Shown in pieces: positions 45,423-51,868 of a DNA stretch of 64,000 bases (within the stretch, counting starts at the first letter, position 1; every line of letters begins with the position of its first letter). Below the pieces are notes generated by a model. That model searched no databases and was not told the DNA's origin. It worked only from the letters and a program-made list of their open reading frames with translations. This DNA comes from Akkermansia sp. (GTDB taxonomy: Bacteria; Verrucomicrobiota; Verrucomicrobiia; Verrucomicrobiales; Akkermansiaceae): NCBI GenBank assembly GCA_017555025.1, contig JAFZHC010000009.1, forward strand, positions 186,001 through 250,000, written 5' to 3'. A program made the translations under genes and the position numbers.

Positions 45423-46721
45423 TTATCTGCTGATGGGAAGGGTGACAGAGCCCCGAAGAACAGTTCCGAGAAGCGGGCTGTTCAGCGTACCGCAGTACAG
45501 GCTGTCGGGTGTTACTTCACGCTCAGCGGCCGGGTCAAACAACAACAGGGGGGCAACCACAGGCACGTCTTCCTCCTGGTCGTAGGGGTTGACAATAGCC
45601 GCAGGAGCCGTGCTGCAGGCTCGCACCACATCAGCCCAGCTGAGTTTGCCGGGAAGAATCAGGTGCGTGTAGATAGCGGGAAGGAAAGTATCAAGCGCAA
45701 CCATTCCCTGCGGTGCGCTCACAAAGTCCTGCTTCTTGGCAAAAGGCATGCAAGGAGTATGGTCGGTTACGATACAATCAATAGTACCATCTTTCACACC
45801 CTCGAGCAGCGCCTCACAATCGCTCTGTTCGCGCAACGGAGGAAGTGTTTTGAAGGTTGTATCGTAATCTCCCACGTTCTCATGAGTGTAGAGAAGGTGG
45901 TGCAGCGCGACTTCAGCCGTCAGGGAAGTCATGCCTTTAGCTTTGGCGCGACGGATGATATTAACACCTTCTGCCGTACTGACGGTCTGTATGTGCAGGC
46001 GGGCACCGGCATCTTCCGCAAGTCGAATGAGCGTTTCAATGCCGATTTCTTCAGCACAGGCCGGCGTGCCGTGCAGCCCCAGGTTATAAGACGTAGTACC
46101 GGGGTGCATATAGGTCTTCTCACTCAGGCAGGGAACATCACCACGTATGGCGAAGGTGAGATCCATTGCTGCGGCGTATTTCATGGCACGGTGCAGCATG
46201 AGCAGGCTGGTGGGCATACGTCCGCCGTCGCTCAGTATGGTAACGCCTCGGGCAGCCAGCGTGTTATACGGAGCCTGCTGTTCTCCGGCCATGCCTTCGG
46301 AAATGCAACCGGCCGGCACCATGGTGGCAAAAGAACGTTGACTTACCGCCTCGTCAAAGCTATCAAGCGTGGCTGCGTTATCAAAGATGAAACCGCGAGA
46401 GGGCATGACGAGCATACCCCACACACCACCCTGATTAGCGGCTTGCCCGGCGCGGTAAATACTCTCGCGCTTGCTATGTCCCTCAAGATTGATGGTTGTG
46501 TGCAAGTCAAAGAGAGCCGGCATGACCAACTTACCGTCGGCATCGATGACGCGAGCCCCCTCAGGAATGAGCATCTCACCGGCAGGGGCTACACCGTTCA
46601 CGCCATCCAGCGGGATATCATTGAGAAATACGGACACGGGCTCATCACCATGCCCCATGCGCAGGTCGATTTTCTCGCCCGTAAGGGCCCAGGTGGCGTT
46701 AGTAATGTAAGTATTAGTCAT
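45423..46721 (-). CDS. Degenerate dihydroorotase (PyrC-like, probably non-catalytic)
   Basis: The 432-residue amidohydrolase-fold protein follows class I dihydroorotase along its whole length (TLPPLREQSDCEALLEGV, IVTDHTPCMPFAKK, SAPQGMVALDTFLPA). Several metal ligands are missing. The first HXH is reduced to DLHTT, and HISH/HVSH reads HIQTVST. TPHH reads ALHH, with the ligand histidine apparently kept. The usual HCED region reads IRGDVP. It therefore resembles the inactive PyrC' partner of aspartate carbamoyltransferase known from Pseudomonas. It overlaps pyrB by eight bases, supporting a structural role with PyrB. A separate active dihydroorotase should exist elsewhere in the genome. Confidence 0.82.
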   Translation of the reverse strand: MTNTYITNATWALTGEKIDLRMGHGDEPVSVFLNDIPLDGVNGVAPAGEMLIPEGARVIDADGKLVMPALFDLHTTINLEGHSKRESIYRAGQAANQGGVWGMLVMPSRGFIFDNAATLDSFDEAVSQRSFATMVPAGCISEGMAGEQQAPYNTLAARGVTILSDGGRMPTSLLMLHRAMKYAAAMDLTFAIRGDVPCLSEKTYMHPGTTSYNLGLHGTPACAEEIGIETLIRLAEDAGARLHIQTVSTAEGVNIIRRAKAKGMTSLTAEVALHHLLYTHENVGDYDTTFKTLPPLREQSDCEALLEGVKDGTIDCIVTDHTPCMPFAKKQDFVSAPQGMVALDTFLPAIYTHLILPGKLSWADVVRACSTAPAAIVNPYDQEEDVPVVAPLLLFDPAAEREVTPDSLYCGTLNSPLLGTVLRGSVTLPISR

Positions 46722-47643
46722 GGCACTGCGTCTGGGGTGTAAGGTGATAGAGAATGCTCATGCGAGCAGCGATTCCGTTTTCGACCTGATTGTTAATAAG
46801 GCAATTGCGATATTCCATAGCGGCATCGCAGATTTCCACGCCGCGGTTAACCGGGCCGGGGTGCATAATGCTCATATTCAAGTCATCAATGCGTTTCAGG
46901 CGCTCTTCCGTTACGCCGAATGCCTGATGGTAATCAGCCGCAGGGAAGAACGGCGTATCAATTCGTTCATTCTGCACGCGCAGCAAGTAAATAACATCGG
47001 GCTTCCACTCGAAAATCTGATCCCAGTTGGTAAAACGGGCTATGCCGGTGTGCTGCTGGGGCGGCACGAGCGGGCCGGGGCCCATATAGGCAACCTCTGC
47101 ACCAAGACGGCGAAGAATGGTGCTGGTGGAGCGGGCTACACGGCTGTGCAGAATATCGCCGATGATAACAACGCGCTTGCCGGCAACCTCGCCATATTTT
47201 TCCTTAATGGTAAAGGCATCGAGGAAAGCCTGGCTCGGGTGTGCGTGCGAACCGTCACCGGCATTGATAACAGCAGCCTTGCAATGGCGAGCAATGACGG
47301 CAGGGATTCCGCTGTTCTTGTGACGAACAATGATGTAATCCATCTTCATGCTCATGAGCGTATCGATAGTATCGTGCACGCTCTCGCCCTTTACAACCGA
47401 TGACGTCGAGACGGTAAAGGTGGTGACATCTGCCGAAAGACGATGAGCCGCCACCTCGAAGGACGAACGAGTGCGGGTGCTCGGTTCGTAGAAAAGAGTA
47501 AGTACCGACTTACCTTTAAGAGCCGGTACCTTCTTCACACTTTTGGTGAAGATGTCCTTCATGGCCGACGTGCTCTCCAGAATAGTGCGAATATCCTCGT
47601 CACTCAGAGCACCGATGGTGATTAAATCTTTGCGCGGGTTCAT
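46714..47643 (-). CDS. pyrB: Aspartate carbamoyltransferase catalytic chain
   Basis: The 309-residue protein has the carbamoyl-phosphate motif FYEPSTRTRSSFEVAAH, the VVKGESVHDT block, HPSQAFLDAFTIKEKYG and the C-terminal MHPGPVNRGVEI. It condenses carbamoyl phosphate with aspartate in pyrimidine synthesis. It lies 21 bases after pyrR and overlaps the degenerate dihydroorotase by eight bases. No PyrI regulatory chain is present, so regulation is expected to be through PyrR or the PyrC-like partner. Confidence 0.97.
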   Translation of the reverse strand: MNPRKDLITIGALSDEDIRTILESTSAMKDIFTKSVKKVPALKGKSVLTLFYEPSTRTRSSFEVAAHRLSADVTTFTVSTSSVVKGESVHDTIDTLMSMKMDYIIVRHKNSGIPAVIARHCKAAVINAGDGSHAHPSQAFLDAFTIKEKYGEVAGKRVVIIGDILHSRVARSTSTILRRLGAEVAYMGPGPLVPPQQHTGIARFTNWDQIFEWKPDVIYLLRVQNERIDTPFFPAADYHQAFGVTEERLKRIDDLNMSIMHPGPVNRGVEICDAAMEYRNCLINNQVENGIAARMSILYHLTPQTQCHD

Positions 47644-47664
47644 GAATTAAGTAGAAGAAAGTAA

Positions 47665-48183
47665 TCAGTAAGTTATATCTTCAGCTCCGTCAATTTCGTT
47701 CAGTCGAACCTGTACCTTGTCCGTTTGACTGGCTGATAAATCAAAGGCTACATAGTCAGGGTGAATCGGCAGCTGACGTCCACCTCTGTCTGTCAGGCAA
47801 TGAAACTCCACACGGGCAGGGCGCCCATACTCCCAGAGCACCTCCAGTGCGGCTCGGGCTGTGCGCCCGGTGCTCAACACGTCATCCACCAACACCAGAG
47901 TCAAATCGTCAGTAGAGAACGGAAGGTGAGAACTGCGCAAGGCCGGGCGTTTGCCTCGTAAATCCAGGTCATCGCGGTACAACGTGATGTCGATAGCCCC
48001 GTAAAGAGCCTTGTGACCGGCTTTCTCGATTTTCTGCACAAGACGACGAGCCAGTACATCACCGTGGCTCACAATGCCGACGATAGCCCATTGTTCATCG
48101 TCCCGGGCGCTCATCTTCTGAACAAGCTGAGCGCCCCAGGCATCCAATGCCCTCTCGATTTCTTCGCTGCTGATGGTGGGCAT
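47665..48183 (-). CDS. pyrR: Pyrimidine operon regulator / uracil phosphoribosyltransferase
   Basis: The 172-residue protein is full length for PyrR. It has the PRPP-binding motif LVLVDDVLSTGRTARAAL and the family-typical GIVSHGDVLARRL, the YRDDLDLRGKRP loop and RVEFHCLTDRGGRQLPIHPDYV. In Gram-positives PyrR binds pyr mRNA to cause attenuation. Here only 18 bases separate it from purE and 21 from pyrB, leaving no room for a classical attenuator between these genes. Confidence 0.96.
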   Translation of the reverse strand: MPTISSEEIERALDAWGAQLVQKMSARDDEQWAIVGIVSHGDVLARRLVQKIEKAGHKALYGAIDITLYRDDLDLRGKRPALRSSHLPFSTDDLTLVLVDDVLSTGRTARAALEVLWEYGRPARVEFHCLTDRGGRQLPIHPDYVAFDLSASQTDKVQVRLNEIDGAEDITY

Positions 48184-48201
48184 GGTTTCAGTATGAATAG
48201 T

Positions 48202-48609
48202 TTATTGAGCCAGATTAAGGATGCGATGAGCGGCCATGGCTGCATTGATGGGGGTCTTCTTGTGCAGGCCAACCGTCGTAGCCGGCACTCCACCGGGCAG
48301 CTGAGAAATAGCAAGCAGAGCATCTACACCGTTTAGAGGGCCACAGGGTACGGGCACACCGATAACGGGGAGCTCAGTATTCATCACAACCACGCCGGGC
48401 AGGGCGGCAGAAAGACCGGCAACGCAAAGAAGAACAGCCTTCGTACCGCTCTCCTCGAGCCCCTTGAGGTACTCAATCAAAGCAGGTAAATCTCGGTGAG
48501 CAGAGTAAATAACCTCTTCGTGCTCGACGTTGTTCTCTGCGAAATAGGTGCGAGCCGGTTCCATGAACGGAAGGTCGCTCTTGCTGCCATAGATAGTGAT
48601 AACTTTCAT
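48202..48609 (-). CDS. purE: N5-carboxyaminoimidazole ribonucleotide mutase
   Basis: The 135-residue class I PurE has GSKSDLPFM, catalytic-region SAHRDLPALIEYL, VAGLSAALPGVV, PVIGVPVPCG and a C-terminal INAAMAAHRIL. It is about 25 residues shorter than Escherichia coli PurE. It interconverts N5-CAIR and CAIR in purine synthesis. The ATG at 48609 is preferred because a -10 hexamer ends ten bases before it and the earlier ATG at 48621 falls inside that hexamer. It is the first gene of the operon that continues with pyrR, pyrB and the glycosyltransferases. Confidence 0.92.
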   Translation of the reverse strand: MKVITIYGSKSDLPFMEPARTYFAENNVEHEEVIYSAHRDLPALIEYLKGLEESGTKAVLLCVAGLSAALPGVVVMNTELPVIGVPVPCGPLNGVDALLAISQLPGGVPATTVGLHKKTPINAAMAAHRILNLAQ

Positions 48610-48619
48610 GCTAGTCCGC

Positions 48620-48648
48620 ATTTTATCATTCCGTGCTCATTCAGGCAA
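48620..48648 (-). promoter_or_regulatory. Promoter of the purE-pyr-glycosyltransferase operon
   Basis: TTGCCT (48648-48643), 17 bases, TAAAAT (48625-48620) on the minus strand, in the 66-bp gap behind the OppD-like gene. The -10 ends ten bases before the purE ATG. Confidence 0.7.
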
Positions 48649-48675
48649 GCAAAATCCGCGTATGCGCCCGCGAAA

Positions 48676-49662
48676 TTACGCGAGGCAACCGGGGCAATTC
48701 CGCACAAAATGACCGGGCGTAGGCTGTGCCATCTCAGGAATCCGGTCTGTCAGGCAAAGCTCGGCACGCCCAATGATGTTTCGAGGCTTGAAGGCACAAC
48801 CACAGACCGGCTTTCGCAAGGTGGGGGGTAAGCCGGGGATAGTCTGTAGGCGCTCGCCGCGCGAGTGCATAGCCGGTATGCTGGCCATGAGGGAGCGAGT
48901 GTAGGCATGTAAGGGGTGGTGCAACAATTCATCCGCCGAGGCACTTTCCACAATACTGCCGGCATACATGACCTGAATGCGGTGAGCATATTCCTGCACA
49001 AGGGCCAAATCATGGGTAATGAAGATGATAGCTGTGCCAAGCTCCTGCTGGCGCTGACGCAACAAATCCAGCACCTGCTTCTGTACCGTTACATCCAGAG
49101 CGGTTGTCGGTTCGTCTGCAATCAGGAACTGCGGGCGCGTCACCAATGCCATGGCAATCATAACGCGCTGTCTCATGCCGCCGGAAAATTCATGAGGGTA
49201 AGCTTTAGCACGGCGTGCCGGGTCAGGTATGCCGGTCCGAGCCAATTCCTCAATAGCGAGCTCCATAGCCTCCTTATGGCGCATTCCGCGATGAATAATG
49301 AGCGGTTCAGCCACCTGTTCACCAATGGTCATACAGGGATTGAGGCTGGTCATGGGGTCCTGAAAAATCATGGAAATACGATTACCTCGCAATGCGGAGA
49401 GTTGTTTCTCCTTCATGCGCAGCAAATCATTTCCCTCAAAATATGCGGTAGCCTGAGGTGATAGACGAGCAGGAGGACTTGGAAGAAGGCCCATCAGCGC
49501 AGAGCATGTAACAGATTTACCTGAACCACTCTCGCCGACAATACCGAGTGTCTCGCCCCGGTGCAACTCAAAACTGACATCATTTACAGCATAATTAACC
49601 CCGGCGCGAGTATGAAACTCTACGCTCAGATGATTTACGCTCAGGATGGGTTGCTCACTCAT
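48676..49662 (-). CDS. OppD/DppD-type peptide ABC transporter ATP-binding protein
   Basis: The 328-residue ATPase has Walker A GESGSGKS, the signature LSGG-like FSGGMRQRVMIAMAL, Walker B LIADEPTTALDVT and the H-loop ITHDL. It ends with the oligopeptide-transporter C-terminal domain carrying CGCAFKPR and NCPGC cysteine pairs, which are typical of OppD/DppD. No permease, substrate-binding or OppF gene adjoins it, so its partners must lie elsewhere. The ATG at 49662 is supported by a consensus-like promoter ten bases upstream. Confidence 0.92.
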   Translation of the reverse strand: MSEQPILSVNHLSVEFHTRAGVNYAVNDVSFELHRGETLGIVGESGSGKSVTCSALMGLLPSPPARLSPQATAYFEGNDLLRMKEKQLSALRGNRISMIFQDPMTSLNPCMTIGEQVAEPLIIHRGMRHKEAMELAIEELARTGIPDPARRAKAYPHEFSGGMRQRVMIAMALVTRPQFLIADEPTTALDVTVQKQVLDLLRQRQQELGTAIIFITHDLALVQEYAHRIQVMYAGSIVESASADELLHHPLHAYTRSLMASIPAMHSRGERLQTIPGLPPTLRKPVCGCAFKPRNIIGRAELCLTDRIPEMAQPTPGHFVRNCPGCLA

Positions 49663-49672
49663 GTCGGCACGC

Positions 49673-49701
49673 ATTATAGCGCGACGGCCATCTGCCGTCA
49701 A
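49673..49701 (-). promoter_or_regulatory. Promoter of the OppD-like gene
   Basis: TTGACG (49701-49696), 17 bases, perfect TATAAT (49678-49673) on the minus strand. The -10 ends ten bases before the ATG at 49662. Confidence 0.78.
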
Positions 49702-49704
49702 TGG

Positions 49705-50742
49705 CTATGACTGAGCTTTTACCTGCGCCTGTACAGAATGTTCGCCGTTTTGTACTTGCAAATGGGTGCCGGGTGTACTGTGCGTCTTGCTTATGTAAGC
49801 GATGGCCACGCAGCGTCCATTCGCAGGAGAGACCGCAGCACTTGTGATATTACCGACATGCTTCCCATCCTGATCAACAACGAGATTTCCTTCAGATAAG
49901 GCAGGGCTCCCCTCAGCGCAGGAGAGCGACACCAGTTGGTGTGAACTCTCAGTTGAGGTGTCAGCTTGCTGCCATTTATCCAATGAGCAGAGGGCCGACA
50001 AACCGGCCTGAGCAGGCGTTAGGTCAGAAGCATCGCGTGCGACATCCGCCCGCCCTCGTTCTACGCGCAGGTACTCCCGGGTACGCGTGCCGCAGGGTAT
50101 GGCACCTGCCGTCATCAGCTGTTCAAACCAGGCTATGCCGCTTGCAGCCGGGCAGAACAACTCCAGACTATTCTCGCCCACTAAGCCTGCACATGTTAAT
50201 ACGCAGCGCTGACCGCCCCGTCGAAACGTGTTGAATGCTCCGGCCTTGGGAACATCTATTCCGAAATGAACTTTGGATAATATCTTCGGTGCATCCGGTC
50301 CCAGTAACGCAATGCCGCACAGACTATCAGTAAGATTTTTTAACTCCAGAGCACCGTGGCGAATGTCGCGCTGTAATGACTCATAATCTGCCTCTGCCTG
50401 CGAAGCTGAGCCAACCAGAAAGAATTGCCCCGCACTTTCCCTGCACACACTAACCCTATCGAGTATGGTTCCTCCGGCTCGCAGCAGTAAAGATGACATC
50501 AACTGACCATCACGACAGAGTGAAATATTGTTACTGAGCAATTGTTCCAGACAGGATAAAGCCCCGTTGCCGATTACTCTGAATTTACCAAGGTCAGAAA
50601 TGTCAAATATGGCGCATGATGAGCGTGTGGCTATGTGCTCTCGTATGAGGTCAGTATACTGTAACGGCATGTTCCAGCCGGTATCATTGTGCATAGTTGC
50701 ACCCAGACGACGGTGTAATGCGGTAAGCGGGCTTTCTTTCAT
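49705..50742 (-). CDS. Aminomethyltransferase/GcvT-family folate-binding protein
   Basis: The 345-residue protein resembles glycine cleavage T-protein and its YgfZ/GcvT relatives. It has LHRRLGATMHNDTGWNMPLQY near the N-terminus, IFDISDLGKFRVIG in place of LFDVSHMGQ, GENSLELFCP and a C-terminal beta-barrel. The changed SHM motif and the absence of gcvH or gcvP suggest a folate-dependent protein of the YgfZ type rather than a working T-protein. The ATG at 50742 is supported by the promoter just upstream. Confidence 0.8.
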   Translation of the reverse strand: MKESPLTALHRRLGATMHNDTGWNMPLQYTDLIREHIATRSSCAIFDISDLGKFRVIGNGALSCLEQLLSNNISLCRDGQLMSSLLLRAGGTILDRVSVCRESAGQFFLVGSASQAEADYESLQRDIRHGALELKNLTDSLCGIALLGPDAPKILSKVHFGIDVPKAGAFNTFRRGGQRCVLTCAGLVGENSLELFCPAASGIAWFEQLMTAGAIPCGTRTREYLRVERGRADVARDASDLTPAQAGLSALCSLDKWQQADTSTESSHQLVSLSCAEGSPALSEGNLVVDQDGKHVGNITSAAVSPANGRCVAIAYISKTHSTPGTHLQVQNGEHSVQAQVKAQS

Positions 50743-50751
50743 ACGCCCGAT

Positions 50752-50780
50752 ATTCTGCCGTCTATCCGCCAATTCGGCAA
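50752..50780 (-). promoter_or_regulatory. Promoter of the GcvT-like gene
   Basis: TTGCCG (50780-50775), 17 bases, CAGAAT (50757-50752) on the minus strand. The -10 ends nine bases before the ATG at 50742. Confidence 0.5.
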
Positions 50781-50797
50781 GCCGTTAGACCTATCAA

Positions 50798-51505
50798 TTA
50801 CATGCGTCCTCTATCTTCAGGGAAATTGCGATACCCAATGGGCAGGGGGGAATGGTGGTCAAGCAACCCCCTGTCGTAGCGACGTGTAGGGGGCTTCATG
50901 TTACCGATAGTCGGCACACCGGTAAAGAAGTATTGCAGATAATAAGTACCGCTGTAGCCATGGAGGTTCGTCTCGCGAATCATTTGCAGGATATCGGCCT
51001 CATCCAGCAAATCGGGGTGCACGGTTGTGCGAATTTCATAAGGAATATCGGAGCTCTGCAATATCTCCAAACTCTCTACAAAACGGTTGTACAACACTTT
51101 GCCGCCGGGGAGCTGCCAACTGCGGGTGGAGGGCATTTTGTTGTCCATCGCCACATAATCAATAAGCTTATTCTCCAGCAGCTCTGCTACAATCCGGGGA
51201 TTGCTGCCGTTCGTGTCTATCTTTACCAGATAACCGAGCTCCTTTATTTCTTCGCACAAATGGCGCAGTCCCGGCTGCAGGGTTATTTCGCCGCCGGATA
51301 GCACGACGGCATCAAGAAAACCTCGGCGCTCTCGAAGAAACGCCATCTCATCCACCTGCGAGGTGTTTTTGTCTGTCACCAGCTCCGGATTATAACAATA
51401 GGGGCAACGCAGGTTGCAACCATTAAACCACATGATGCATGCTGCCTTTCGCGGATAATCCAGAAAGGTGAGGGGCGTAATGTCTACCGGATGGCGATGT
51501 TTCAT
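50798..51505 (-). CDS. nrdG: Anaerobic ribonucleotide reductase activase (radical SAM)
   Basis: The 235-residue radical-SAM protein has the [4Fe-4S] motif CNLRCPYC (C-X3-C-X2-C), preceded by FLDYPRKAACIMWFNG. It has VVLSGGEITLQPGL for SAM binding and the IDTNGSNPRIV strand. It generates the glycyl radical on the class III ribonucleotide reductase, here the separate 70-residue glycyl-radical protein. The ATG at 51505 starts the usual PVDITPLTFLDYP sequence. It is downstream of both reductase ORFs and is separated from them by a long inverted repeat. Confidence 0.93.
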   Translation of the reverse strand: MKHRHPVDITPLTFLDYPRKAACIMWFNGCNLRCPYCYNPELVTDKNTSQVDEMAFLRERRGFLDAVVLSGGEITLQPGLRHLCEEIKELGYLVKIDTNGSNPRIVAELLENKLIDYVAMDNKMPSTRSWQLPGGKVLYNRFVESLEILQSSDIPYEIRTTVHPDLLDEADILQMIRETNLHGYSGTYYLQYFFTGVPTIGNMKPPTRRYDRGLLDHHSPLPIGYRNFPEDRGRM

Positions 51506-51522
51506 AGTGCAAAGAGTCAACA

Positions 51523-51581
51523 AAGCCCTGCAACGGCTCAGAATCGAGCTGGCGCTTTATCTTAATGCCGTTACAGGGCTT
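51523..51581 (-). other. Long inverted repeat between the glycyl-radical ORF and nrdG
   Basis: AAGCCCTGCAACGGC (51523-51537) and GCCGTTACAGGGCTT (51567-51581) form a 15-base stem with one G-U pair, enclosing a 29-base loop. It begins 28 bases past the ORF stop and ends 18 bases before the nrdG ATG. There is no U-run, so it is more likely an attenuating or stabilising mRNA structure than a strong terminator. Confidence 0.65.
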
Positions 51582-51608
51582 GCGCTCTGTAAATATGGAT
51601 TCGGGGAA

Positions 51609-51821
51609 TTACTTGAGAATAGCGTCACATCCGCAGCCGCAACCGGGCTCCTGGAAGTGGGCTCGCTCCTCAAACTCGCCCTGCTTACCGGCGTTGAAGG
51701 TTTCCACCGGGCGGTGGTAGCCCATCACGCGGGTGTAGACGGTGCACTTGGTGCGCTCGGCCTCGTGTTCAGCGAGAATCTGCTCATCGGTCTTTACAAC
51801 CGGCTTTACTTCAGTTTCCAT
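51609..51821 (-). CDS. Glycyl-radical domain of class III ribonucleotide reductase, encoded as a separate 70-residue protein
   Basis: The 70-residue ORF contains CTVYTRVMGYHRPVETFNAG, which matches the C-terminal glycyl-radical loop of NrdD (RVCGY in Escherichia coli, with the radical on the glycine). It also has KQGEFEER and a final CGCGC. The upstream large NrdD ends just before this region, so the two together reconstitute a full NrdD chain. It lies 47 bases after that gene with no promoter of its own. The radical-carrying glycine is thus on a separate polypeptide, or the two are joined post-transcriptionally. A sequencing frameshift is possible but unlikely because of the spacer and separate start codon. 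Confidence 0.8.
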   Translation of the reverse strand: METEVKPVVKTDEQILAEHEAERTKCTVYTRVMGYHRPVETFNAGKQGEFEERAHFQEPGCGCGCDAILK

Positions 51822-51868
51822 GGTGGTGTAAATGTTTGGTTAGTGGTTAATTGATTCGTTCAATTGGA

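Noticed and set aside
45663..46742. Long plus-strand frame opposite the dihydroorotase-like gene
   Set aside because: Antisense shadow of a clear coding gene; no family motif.
47644..48201. PyrR-type attenuator before pyrB or pyrR
   Set aside because: The gaps of 18-21 bases are too short to hold antiterminator and terminator structures.
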